This document shows positions 41,696 through 50,513 of a DNA stretch of 50,513 nt, in pieces. Position numbers and translations under genes: made by a program. The stretch is taken from positions 1 through 50,513 of the forward strand of contig CAZYGG010000026.1 of assembly GCA_964647585.1 (NCBI GenBank), given 5' to 3'. Source of the DNA: CAJINA01 sp964647585. Lineage in GTDB: Bacteria; Desulfobacterota; Desulfobacteria; Desulfobacterales; CAJINA01. Numbering within the stretch: position 1 is the stretch's first letter; each line of letters begins with the position of its first letter. The notes beneath the pieces are model-generated. The model was not told the DNA's origin, ran no database searches, and saw only the letters and a list, made by a program, of their open reading frames with translations.

Positions 41696-44600
41696 ATGAG
41701 AATCCGTAAATACATCATAATAGTGCTATGTTTAATCTGTTTTATTTTTACCAGTAGCCAGATTCAGGCTCACCAGATCAGAGAACCGTCTACCATCAAG
41801 TTGACCTCCAAAGAGCGGGCCTGGTTAAATGCCCATCACGAAATCCGTATAGGAATCATGAATGAATGGCCCCCGGTGAATTATGTGGATGTGCAGGGAA
41901 ATCCCAAAGGTATCGGTGTAGATCTGATCGTGTTTCTGAACCAAAGCATGGGTAATGTGCTAAAAATTGTGCCAGGCTCTTTTAAAGACAACCTGTCAAA
42001 TATTAAAGAAAAAAAACTTGACGTACTTATGGATGTCACGCCTAAGCCGGAACGTGAAGTGTTCCTCAACTTCACCCGGCCATACCTGGTTATCCCGCAT
42101 GTCTTTATAGGACGTCATGGTGGCCCTTATTACAAAACTGAGGATGAACTGATCGGAAAGGTCGTGGCCCTTGAAAAAGGCTTCTACAATGTCAGGTATT
42201 TTAAAAAAGAACACCCGGCGGTGACAGTGAGGGAATATCCCAATACTTCCCTGGCCTTGGATGCTGTGTCCAAGGGAGACGCTGACGCCTACGCGGGTAA
42301 CAGGGCTGTTGCCACCTGGATTATTGATAAAGAGGTTCTCCATAATCTCCAAATCCAGGGTAGAATGAGTCGGGCCAGATCGAAACTGGCTTTTGGTGTT
42401 CGTAAGGATTGGCCCGAACTGGCCTCCATTATCGATAAGATCCTGGATAGCATGCCCGAGAACGAGTATAGGAAAATTTTCTCTAAATGGACCGGGATAA
42501 AAGCCTCGGAAGAAAGCGATTTACTGAAACTCACGGCGGATCAGAATGACTGGCTTGCTGCGCACCCGAAGATTCGCATCGGTGTCGATGCTGACTACGC
42601 CCCCTACAGTTTTCGTGACAATCAAGGCCGCTATCTGGGCATAGCCATGGAGTTTGGTGATTATCTGAGCAATGAGCTAGGCCTGCAGATGGAGGTCGTA
42701 CCGAATCTGACATGGCCGCAGATCGTAGATGGGGTGAAAGAGCGTGACCTGGATGTGGTTATCACCATGTCCCACCGGCTTGAGCGAGAGGCCTTCGTGA
42801 ACTTCACCGAGATTTACTTGCCCACCCCCCTGGTTATCATGCGGCGTAGCGGGGAGACAAACATCCAGACTGAAGCGGATATCGCTGGCAGAAGGGTGGC
42901 CTTAGTGGAAGGCTATTCTTCTTCTAAGCGGGTAATGGAGGAGTATCCCACCGTCATTCCCCTGATTGTGAAAACAGCGAAGGAGGGACTGTTTGCCGTT
43001 TCGATCGGTAAGGCCGACGCCTATGTGGGGGTTCTGGGTATCAATCTTCATGTGGCCGAGAAAAACGGCATCCCAAACCTTGAGATGGCCTCGGTCTATG
43101 GAGACGGCACCAATGGTCAACGCTTTGGGGTGCGCAAGGATTGGCCTGAATTGGCATCAATTTTGGACAAGGCTCTCAAGGCCATACCGGGAGCGACTAA
43201 GCGTAAATTCTTCGACCGCTGGCTTCCGACCCAAGCAGCTGTACTCCCCACGCGCATTCAGAGCACACAACCGGAGACCATCTCCCTCTCTCAAGAGGAA
43301 AAAACTTGGCTGAAGGCCCACCCCGTCATTCGATTTACCGGCAATCCTGACTGGCTTCCCTTTGAAGCGTTCAATGTTAATGGTGACTACATCGGGATTG
43401 TTGCTGACCATCTTAAGCTGTTCGAAGATAAGCTTGGTGTGAAATTTGAACGCGTCCCCACAAAAGACTGGTCTGAGTCTATCCAAAAAGCAATGAGTTA
43501 TGATGTTGACGTCACTACAGGCTGCGCTGGATCTGTGACCACTCCCCAATTTATGTTCACTGATGCATTTCTATCATCACCCATTGTGCTGATGATGCCT
43601 AAAGGCATTACTAGTTCATCGGGTATGGAGGGATTGAGTGGAAAGTGGGTCGCCGTGGCCAGGGATCACGGGTATGCCCAGGATATTATCAAGATCCACC
43701 CGGAAATTCCCTATCTCTTTACTGACAACGTTCGCAAAGGTCTGGAATCGGTCGCTACGGGCCAGGTTGATGCAATGGTTTCTTCTCTGGCTATAGGCGG
43801 TTATCTTCTAAATGAGCTGAATCTGCATAATGTCCATGTGGGGGGTACAACGGACTTTACTATGAATCTCGGCTTGGCAGTTAGAAAAGACTGGCCACAG
43901 CTCCATAGTATTCTGAATAAAGCCATACAATCTGTAACAGTAGAGGAACGGACACGCATCATGTCGAGGTGGGGTGCCTTCAGGTACGCTGGAAAAGGCC
44001 AGCAAGCTGTGTCGGAGCCAAAAATTGCTTTAACCGAAATAGAAAAAGCCTGGCTCCGTCAACATCGGGTTTTCCGTGTTCACAATGAACAGGATTGGCC
44101 CCCATACAATTTCAATAGAAACGACCAGCCATTGGGATTTTCAATCGACTATATGAATATTGTGGCGGACAAACTGGGCATTAAAGTTGAATATGTTAGT
44201 GGCCCCATATGGGATGAATTCATGGGAATGGTTAAAAAAGGCGCTATTGATGTCATGCTCAATATCGCGAAAAGTCCGGAACGGGAAAAATTCCTTAACT
44301 ACACTTCACCCTATCATACCCTCTCCCAACGTATTCTTTTCAGAAGTGGAGATGGTCCGTTCCAGCGTATTGAAGATCTGGAAACCTTGAAGGTCGCAGT
44401 AATAAAGGGTTTTCGGATCGTTTCATTCCTGAAAGAAAACTATCCTGAGATGAAGTTGGTTTATTTTGAAGATACAGTGGAAGCTATGCTTGCTGTAGCG
44501 CGAGGAGAAGCAGGCGCGTATATTGGCGATTTTTCGGTCTTAAACTACCTGATGATCAAACATCGTATTACAGACCTTATAATTTCTCCAGCATTGGATC

Positions 44601-47600
44601 GTAAGAATATTCCAACGGGTAATTTACACATTGGTGTTCGGAAAGACTGGAATATTTTCGCAAAAGTAATAGATAAGGCGATGGCCAACATATCTCCTCA
44701 AGAACTTGTTAGGCTCGAGAAGAAATGGATGGCTCCCCGACAGACTTCGGCGCCCTCAGAAGCAGGAATACAAAGTGATCTTTGGTTCTTGATTGGGGCT
44801 GCTGTGATCTTTCAAATCATGCTGATAGGAGCCTGGCTCCTTTCTCGTAGAATCAAGGATGAGTTGCTGACCCGTCAATTTGGTACAGTAGGCTTCAGGC
44901 AAAAAGTCTATGCAGGCATGAGTCTGATGGCAGCGGTAGTGGGTGTATTGGTTTGGTATACCTTGGATCAAAATAAAAAGACAACCTTGATCTCGATTAG
45001 AAATGAATTGAAAGTGGTGCTACTGAATACTATGGAGAGACATGAGATATGGATTGACCAGAATAAGAATATACTGAGGCAGTTGGGTCGTAATACGGAG
45101 TTGGTTGCAATTACCAAGCGCTTGCTGAGGGTCCCTTCTGAGCCGGATGCACTCAAGAAATCCCGTCCTCTTGCCGATGCCAGGGAGTTTTTTACTAAGA
45201 TAGAGGCAGAGTTCGGAAAAATTGGTTTTTTCATCATAAACAAGGACAATGTAAGTATTGGTTCCATGCGCGACTCCAACCTTGGAACCAAAAACCTGAT
45301 TGCAGAACAAAAACCGGAACTACTGTCAGAAGTTTTTAAAGGAATACCGAAGTTTATCCCACCTATCCGGTCTGATGTGATTCTCCAACCTGCAAGTGGA
45401 GAGGAGGTAAATCCTCAAAGACCGCTAACCATGTTTTTTGCAGCCCCCATCCGTGATTCAGAAGGAGACGTGATTGCCGTTCTGACACAAAGATTGCTGC
45501 CATCTCAGAATATGACCAGAATTACGAACAGTGGCCGCATCGGACAGTCTGGTGAAAGTTACATCGTAAATTCTTCCGGTCAATTGGTCACAGACAGTCG
45601 ATTCCAAGCCAATCTGCATAAGATTGGATTGATAGATCAAGTTAGACCCTTTGGCGAAATAATTGAAGTCCGAAATCCTGGGGCCAACATGGTAGAAGGC
45701 CATAGCCCCTCAACTCCTCGATCAGAACAACCATTTACCCGAATGGCTGAGGACCTCCTTAGACAGGCCAATGACACGACCGAGAAAAACTTGTCCGGGT
45801 TGCAAAGCCAAATCAGGGTGGACATGACCGGTTACCGGGACTATCGCGGTGTTCCGGTATTGGGAGCATGGATATGGATGCCTCATCTGGATTTAGGTAT
45901 GACCACTGAGATTGATGTGGATGAAGCGCTGGCTGGTTATTACACTTCGCGTCAAAATCTGTTGATCATTAGCGGGTTAATTTTAATGTCCGCTATTATA
46001 GCGCTTCTGCTCACCCTAAGGCTCGGAGAGCGGGCTGCACGCGTTTTGCGCCGTACTCAGATGGATTTAGAGAATCAGGTCAACGAGCGCACAGAACGGT
46101 TGCGTACAATCATCGACACCGCAGTGGACGGCATCATCGTCTTAGATCTACTGGGAGTGATCAGATCTTTCAGTCCTGCAGCGGAGGTTATGTTCGGATA
46201 TAGCTCCGGTGAGGTGGAAGGCCACAACATCAAGATGCTGGTACCTCAAGTAGTAGAGGGAAAATTAGACAAATTTTTAAGGCAGTACAGTGAGAATGGT
46301 GATAAAAGATTAATGGGTCGCAGCGTGGAGGAGATAGGAAAACGAAAAGACGGGAAATCTTTCCCTATTGAGTATACAGTTGCAGAAGGGCGTCTTGAAC
46401 AGGAAAGCTTTCTTACCGCCATCGTGAGGGATATTACCGATCGCAAGAATGCTGAGGAGGAGTTGAAGAAGCTTTCCAGAGCCGTTGAACAAAGTCCGGC
46501 TTCAGTGGTCATCACCGACCTAAATGGGAATATCGAATATGTCAATCCCAAGTTCATCGAGGTGACCGGCTACGGCACTGAAGAAGCCATTGGCCAGAAC
46601 CCACGTATACTGAGTAGCGGCAGGCAATCACCGGAATACTATCAAGAGATGTGGAAGACACTCAAGGACGGCAACGAGTGGCACGGTGAATTCGAAAACA
46701 AGCGAAAGGACGGCAAGCATTACTGGGCGAAGGCCTCCATTTCGCCGATTGTAAATCAACGTGGAGAGATCACCCATTTCGTGGCGAGCCAGGAAGACAT
46801 CACTGCGCGAAAAAAAGCAGATGCGGAATTGGCCAGATATACTAAAGCGCTGGAAAAGGCCAACAGTGACCTGGAAGAATCTCAAAAGAAAGCTGTCGAG
46901 CTCATGCAAACCGCCCAAGCCGAGCGGAGACGCACTGAAGTTGCCCTCTTTGAGCTCCAGGAGAGCGAGGCTTACAATCGCCTGCTCATCGACAACTTTC
47001 CAATTGGGCTGGCGGAGTGCCGTATGGACGGGGAGCTGGTTAGCTTAAATGATGTCTACGCTAAGATTATCGGACGAACCATCAAAGAGACGCTTGAGCT
47101 GAGCTATTGGGACATTACCCCTGAAGATTATGCCGATCAGGAGCAAGAGCAACTGGGTAGCCTGGAGAAGACCGGACGGTATGGCCCCTATTTGAAGGAA
47201 TACCTCCACAAGGATGGACATCGTGTACCGGTACGCCTACGGGGGTCGCTTATCACCCGCAGAGATGAACAATTTATCTGGTCGACCGTCGAGGATATTA
47301 CAGAGGAGAATCGCGCGAAAGAAAAGCTCCAGATTGCAATGAATAAGGCCGAATCCGCGACTAAAGCCAAAAGCGAGTTTCTTGCCAATATGAGCCATGA
47401 GATTCGAACACCGATGAATGCCGTCCTTGGTTTTCTGGAACTGGCGCTTGAAGACACAACCCTGACCAGTCAGCTCCGAAAGTATCTCTCGACAGCCCAG
47501 ACATCGGCCAGCGTCCTGTTGGGAGTGATAAACGATATCCTTGATATCAGTAAGCTGGAAAGCGGCAAGTTAACCATCGAACAGCGCCCTTTCTATATTT

Positions 47601-49210
47601 CCCGGATGCTGCACCAAATTCAATCGACAATGAATGTAGCTGCCAGGTCAAAAGGACTTTATCTGCAGATCGACATCCAGTCGTCTGTATCGGGAGTATT
47701 CGAAAGTGATCCGTTGCGGCTCAGGCAGATCCTGATGAATATAGTGGGCAACGCTATCAAATTTACCAAAGAAGGTGGGGTAAACGTACGGGTCGTTCCG
47801 GCCGACGAAAAACATCACATCCATTTTATTATCGCGGATACGGGGATCGGGATACCGGCAGACCGGATAGAGACGATCTTCGAAACTTTTACCCAGGCCG
47901 ATACATCTACGACGCGTCATTTCGGCGGTACCGGTCTGGGTACCACCATCAGTCGAGATCTGGTCGAGCTAATGGGCGGACGGATCTGGGTGGAGAGCGA
48001 GGTAGGCAAAGGAAGCGTATTTCATTTTACCCTTCCCATGCCCCCTTCTGATCAGGTTCCGGAAGAGCAGGATCTGTTTGTCGTCCCCGGCAAAGCTATC
48101 CAGGCGGGTCCTCGGCGAGGTTTTCGGATATTGCTGGTCGAGGATGTTGAGGCCAATATGGAATTGGCCACATATCGCCTGAAGCAGCATGGCCATACGG
48201 TTACAGAGGCCTGGAACGGCCGCGACGCGGTTGAGGTGTTTCAGCAAGGGGGAATCGATCTTATCCTTATGGACATTCAGATGCCGGTTATGGGTGGCGT
48301 TGAGGCCACAGAGCGCATTCGTGCACTTGAGGCCGACACCCGAGGACATGTGCCGATCATTGCGATGACCGCTGCCGTGATGAAACAGGAAACTGAAAAA
48401 TACTTGGCCGTCGGGATGGATGCTGTTGTGGCTAAGCCCATTGATTTCGGCAAACTATTCAGGGTAATTGAAAGCGTGGTTCCGGAAGGGGTTGGAGAGA
48501 AGATTTCGGAATTCAAAACAGAAGGCGATACCATCGGGCAACCGGAAGCGGTGCAAGCACAGACGGCGGAGGATGTGTTTTCGGCCTCTGATCTGCCGGG
48601 AATATTGATAAAGAGCGGCTTGAGGAGGGTTGCGGGGAATAAGAAGCTTTATAAAAAGATGTTAAACAGGTTCAAAGATCAATATGCTACCTCAGTTGAT
48701 GACATAAAAGCTCATCTGGAAAAGGGTGACGTTGAAGGTGCGCTCCGGTTGGCCCACACGGTAAAAGGAGTATCAGGAAGCCTCGGGGCTGAAACGTTGT
48801 TCCAGGTAGCGGGAAAGCTGGAAAAGGCCATAGAAAAGGGCGAGCCCAATGAGATGAATCCCTTGTTCGAAACCTTTGAGCGTCATCTCTATAATGTAAC
48901 GAGCGGCATTGCTGCATTCGAGCAAAAGGAGGCGCAAAACGAACCTGAAGCTATGCCTATTGAAATGGAAACGATCGATAAAAAAACAATCCTGCGGCAG
49001 TTAGCAGAAATAGCTGAATTTCTAAAAAGCGACTTTATGGAGGCCATGAATCGATTGGAAACGTTAAAACCGCATCTTGAAAATTCTGAAATTTCCAAGG
49101 AGTATAGACAGCTTGAAAGGCAAGTTGAAGGCTTTGATACCATCGGCGCTTTGAAAACCTTAAAAGAGATCATGAATACTTTAAATCCGTCTTCAGAGGG
49201 GAGGCATTAA
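41696..49210 (+). CDS. Giant hybrid sensor histidine kinase with four tandem SBP_bac_3 domains
   Basis: This is a 2504-residue membrane sensor. A signal peptide (1-26) is followed by four periplasmic solute-binding (SBP_bac_3) domains near 36-270, 279-513, 531-763 and 780-1013, each opening with an L-x3-E/Q-x2-WL-x2-H motif and closing with GVRKDW or AVRKDW. Membrane segments lie near 1029-1048 and 1071-1091, then a Cache-like extracytoplasmic domain, and a third membrane segment near 1422-1443. Cytoplasmic part: PAS near 1467, 1593 and 1756, HisKA with NMSHEIRTPMNAVLGF (His1901), HATPase (2004-2115, DTGIGIP and FGGTGLG), a receiver (2141-2265, Asp2193) and an HPt with AHTVKGVSGSLG (His2354). 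It probably senses amino-acid-like ligands and passes phosphate to the HD-GYP regulator that overlaps it. Confidence 0.93.
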   Translation: MRIRKYIIIVLCLICFIFTSSQIQAHQIREPSTIKLTSKERAWLNAHHEIRIGIMNEWPPVNYVDVQGNPKGIGVDLIVFLNQSMGNVLKIVPGSFKDNLSNIKEKKLDVLMDVTPKPEREVFLNFTRPYLVIPHVFIGRHGGPYYKTEDELIGKVVALEKGFYNVRYFKKEHPAVTVREYPNTSLALDAVSKGDADAYAGNRAVATWIIDKEVLHNLQIQGRMSRARSKLAFGVRKDWPELASIIDKILDSMPENEYRKIFSKWTGIKASEESDLLKLTADQNDWLAAHPKIRIGVDADYAPYSFRDNQGRYLGIAMEFGDYLSNELGLQMEVVPNLTWPQIVDGVKERDLDVVITMSHRLEREAFVNFTEIYLPTPLVIMRRSGETNIQTEADIAGRRVALVEGYSSSKRVMEEYPTVIPLIVKTAKEGLFAVSIGKADAYVGVLGINLHVAEKNGIPNLEMASVYGDGTNGQRFGVRKDWPELASILDKALKAIPGATKRKFFDRWLPTQAAVLPTRIQSTQPETISLSQEEKTWLKAHPVIRFTGNPDWLPFEAFNVNGDYIGIVADHLKLFEDKLGVKFERVPTKDWSESIQKAMSYDVDVTTGCAGSVTTPQFMFTDAFLSSPIVLMMPKGITSSSGMEGLSGKWVAVARDHGYAQDIIKIHPEIPYLFTDNVRKGLESVATGQVDAMVSSLAIGGYLLNELNLHNVHVGGTTDFTMNLGLAVRKDWPQLHSILNKAIQSVTVEERTRIMSRWGAFRYAGKGQQAVSEPKIALTEIEKAWLRQHRVFRVHNEQDWPPYNFNRNDQPLGFSIDYMNIVADKLGIKVEYVSGPIWDEFMGMVKKGAIDVMLNIAKSPEREKFLNYTSPYHTLSQRILFRSGDGPFQRIEDLETLKVAVIKGFRIVSFLKENYPEMKLVYFEDTVEAMLAVARGEAGAYIGDFSVLNYLMIKHRITDLIISPALDRKNIPTGNLHIGVRKDWNIFAKVIDKAMANISPQELVRLEKKWMAPRQTSAPSEAGIQSDLWFLIGAAVIFQIMLIGAWLLSRRIKDELLTRQFGTVGFRQKVYAGMSLMAAVVGVLVWYTLDQNKKTTLISIRNELKVVLLNTMERHEIWIDQNKNILRQLGRNTELVAITKRLLRVPSEPDALKKSRPLADAREFFTKIEAEFGKIGFFIINKDNVSIGSMRDSNLGTKNLIAEQKPELLSEVFKGIPKFIPPIRSDVILQPASGEEVNPQRPLTMFFAAPIRDSEGDVIAVLTQRLLPSQNMTRITNSGRIGQSGESYIVNSSGQLVTDSRFQANLHKIGLIDQVRPFGEIIEVRNPGANMVEGHSPSTPRSEQPFTRMAEDLLRQANDTTEKNLSGLQSQIRVDMTGYRDYRGVPVLGAWIWMPHLDLGMTTEIDVDEALAGYYTSRQNLLIISGLILMSAIIALLLTLRLGERAARVLRRTQMDLENQVNERTERLRTIIDTAVDGIIVLDLLGVIRSFSPAAEVMFGYSSGEVEGHNIKMLVPQVVEGKLDKFLRQYSENGDKRLMGRSVEEIGKRKDGKSFPIEYTVAEGRLEQESFLTAIVRDITDRKNAEEELKKLSRAVEQSPASVVITDLNGNIEYVNPKFIEVTGYGTEEAIGQNPRILSSGRQSPEYYQEMWKTLKDGNEWHGEFENKRKDGKHYWAKASISPIVNQRGEITHFVASQEDITARKKADAELARYTKALEKANSDLEESQKKAVELMQTAQAERRRTEVALFELQESEAYNRLLIDNFPIGLAECRMDGELVSLNDVYAKIIGRTIKETLELSYWDITPEDYADQEQEQLGSLEKTGRYGPYLKEYLHKDGHRVPVRLRGSLITRRDEQFIWSTVEDITEENRAKEKLQIAMNKAESATKAKSEFLANMSHEIRTPMNAVLGFLELALEDTTLTSQLRKYLSTAQTSASVLLGVINDILDISKLESGKLTIEQRPFYISRMLHQIQSTMNVAARSKGLYLQIDIQSSVSGVFESDPLRLRQILMNIVGNAIKFTKEGGVNVRVVPADEKHHIHFIIADTGIGIPADRIETIFETFTQADTSTTRHFGGTGLGTTISRDLVELMGGRIWVESEVGKGSVFHFTLPMPPSDQVPEEQDLFVVPGKAIQAGPRRGFRILLVEDVEANMELATYRLKQHGHTVTEAWNGRDAVEVFQQGGIDLILMDIQMPVMGGVEATERIRALEADTRGHVPIIAMTAAVMKQETEKYLAVGMDAVVAKPIDFGKLFRVIESVVPEGVGEKISEFKTEGDTIGQPEAVQAQTAEDVFSASDLPGILIKSGLRRVAGNKKLYKKMLNRFKDQYATSVDDIKAHLEKGDVEGALRLAHTVKGVSGSLGAETLFQVAGKLEKAIEKGEPNEMNPLFETFERHLYNVTSGIAAFEQKEAQNEPEAMPIEMETIDKKTILRQLAEIAEFLKSDFMEAMNRLETLKPHLENSEISKEYRQLERQVEGFDTIGALKTLKEIMNTLNPSSEGRH

Positions 49211-50301
49211 TGGATGATAAATCAAAGAAAGCGAAAGTTCTAGTCGTGGATGATGAGCCGGCCAACATCCAGATATTGATGGAGCTATTAAAAGACAAAT
49301 ATGCAGTTGTACCGGCCACCAACGGTGAGGCCGCCCTTCAAATTGCAACTGAGGAGCCTATCCCCGATATTATCATTTTAGATATCATGATGCCTGAAAT
49401 GGATGGGTATGAAGTGTGTGAACGGCTCATATTGGATGATAAAACCAAGGATATTCCGATCATCTTTGTAACGGCAAAAGTTGAAGAGGAAGATGAACAA
49501 AAAGGGCTAAAATTAGGCGCTGTAGACTATATTACAAAACCGATCAGTCCTGCAATCGTCAAGGCTAGAATTAGTACCCAGATGGAGCTCAAGGAGCACA
49601 GAGACCATTTGGAGGAGCTAGTTTCAGAGCGTACCGAACAGCTCAAAAGGGCGTTTCAAAAGCTTGAATCCTATTCCCTTGATTCCATCTATCGGTTAAC
49701 CCGAGCAGCGGAATATAAAGATGAAGACACCGGTGCCCATATACAGCGCATGAGCCACTATTCGGCGGCTGTTGCTCGACAGATGGGGTTGAATGAAAAT
49801 GTAACCAAACGGATTCTTTATGCGGCCCCTTTGCATGATGTGGGTAAACTCGGCATCCCGGACCGGATACTGCTAAAGCCCGGGAAACTAGATCCAGACG
49901 AATGGAAGATTATGCAACAACATGCCACATTTGGGGGGAGCATTTTAGAAGGAGCTAAAGCGGGATACTTGAAATTAGGGGAAGTGATCGCTCTGACCCA
50001 TCATGAAAAGTGGGACGGGAGTGGATATCCGAATGGCCTTAAAGGCAAAGAAATCCCAAAAGTCGGACAAATTGTGGCCATCGCAGATGTTTTTGATGCT
50101 CTGACTACTAAACGTCCTTACAAAGAACCTTTTTCCCTTGAAAAATCATACGCTATTATCGAAGAAGGGCGTGGTAACCATTTTGATCCGACGGTGGTGG
50201 ATGCCTTTTTTGCAGTTGAGGATGAAATCCTATCCATCAAAGAAAAGTACAAAGATGAAGATCAAAGCCTGTTTCTCAAAATTGCACAAAGATCCCAATG
50301 A
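49210..50301 (+). CDS. HD-GYP response regulator (cyclic di-GMP phosphodiesterase)
   Basis: This 363-residue RpfG-like protein has a receiver (1-125) with VLVVDDEPANIQ, the phospho-Asp in IIILDIMMPEMDG near 57 and YITKPISP, a short coiled linker, and an HD-GYP domain (150-350). The latter has LHDVGKLGIPD near 208 for the HD metal site and HHEKWDGSGYPNGLKG near 264 for the GYP motif, so hydrolysis of cyclic di-GMP is expected. Its ATG overlaps the stop codon of the giant kinase by 1 bp, so the two are co-translated partners: ligand sensing outside the cell would set cyclic di-GMP inside. No other cyclic di-GMP enzyme is in the window. Confidence 0.93.
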   Translation: MDDKSKKAKVLVVDDEPANIQILMELLKDKYAVVPATNGEAALQIATEEPIPDIIILDIMMPEMDGYEVCERLILDDKTKDIPIIFVTAKVEEEDEQKGLKLGAVDYITKPISPAIVKARISTQMELKEHRDHLEELVSERTEQLKRAFQKLESYSLDSIYRLTRAAEYKDEDTGAHIQRMSHYSAAVARQMGLNENVTKRILYAAPLHDVGKLGIPDRILLKPGKLDPDEWKIMQQHATFGGSILEGAKAGYLKLGEVIALTHHEKWDGSGYPNGLKGKEIPKVGQIVAIADVFDALTTKRPYKEPFSLEKSYAIIEEGRGNHFDPTVVDAFFAVEDEILSIKEKYKDEDQSLFLKIAQRSQ

Positions 50302-50513
50302 GCAGAAAGGCGTATGCGTTCGAAAAAAAGATATTCTGAAATCAGGGTGAAAGCAATAGATATAATAATCACAGGATTTGTATTTTATTGTTGTGTATAA
50401 TAAGTTTCAATTCTATTCGAAATTTTGTGAAATCCGAAAGATGTCCTATACTGAACTACGACCATGTTTCGATGATATTCCTAATTTCCTGGCCGAAGGG
50501 GAATAGCACTTGT

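Noticed and set aside
1..50513. CRISPR arrays, tRNA/rRNA genes, intact insertion sequences
   Set aside because: No evenly spaced identical repeats, no cloverleaf or rRNA signature and no transposase motif were seen on either strand.

Overview
The window looks like a chromosome segment of a strictly anaerobic, Gram-negative, deltaproteobacterial-type organism, most likely a sulfate reducer of the Desulfobacteraceae/Desulfosarcina kind. This is inferred from flavin-based electron-bifurcation genes (HdrA, MvhD, HdrCB) next to MetF/MetV of the Wood-Ljungdahl methyl branch, from use of selenocysteine, from an outer-membrane porin and lipoprotein, and from very large sensor kinases. No rRNA, tRNA, CRISPR array or intact insertion sequence was seen.

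Layout. 0.7-7.4 kb: an alpha/beta hydrolase, two separate HipBA-type toxin-antitoxin modules pointing away from each other around a GMC oxidoreductase, and a small TIGR04076-like protein. 7.7-14.2 kb: a TetR regulator divergent from a Zn alcohol dehydrogenase, an SCP2-like protein, a TPP-dependent lyase/decarboxylase, an extended NAD-epimerase/3-beta-HSD-like enzyme and a short-chain dehydrogenase, which look like a carbonyl/acyl catabolic unit. 14.5-19.2 kb: diaminopropionate ammonia-lyase, a DUF1846 protein and a MocR-type regulator. 19.4-25.2 kb: a small membrane-protein gene with its own terminator, a lipoprotein/porin/radical-SAM group with a decayed second copy of the radical-SAM 3' end, then a VOC/metallo-hydrolase/glycosyltransferase operon.

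The core of interest is 25.4-37.8 kb. A sigma-54 response regulator (26481-27848) is followed by a wrecked histidine kinase and lies divergent to metF1-hdrA-mvhD-metV-metF2-REC-hdrCB. Three of these genes, hdrA, mvhD and hdrCB, carry in-frame UGA codons, each replacing a family cysteine and each followed by a bacterial SECIS-like hairpin. A near-consensus sigma-54 promoter (28065-28080) sits upstream of metF1, with three copies of a CCAAAATGG/CCATTTTGG box 110-200 bp further upstream, next to the regulator's own sigma-70-like promoter. The genes together resemble the MetVF-HdrABC-MvhD complex of acetogens, but with three selenoproteins, an HdrA fused to a GltD/NfnB-like NAD(P)H module, and a fused HdrCB.

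37.9-50.5 kb: an AroE homologue whose catalytic aspartate is asparagine, a Crp/Fnr regulator, a small secreted protein made of three repeats, and a 2504-residue hybrid kinase with four tandem periplasmic solute-binding domains, followed with a 1-bp overlap by an HD-GYP response regulator. A three-copy family of nested inverted repeats with compensating arms is scattered through the intergenic regions. Function calls rest on motif recognition by eye; no database search was run.
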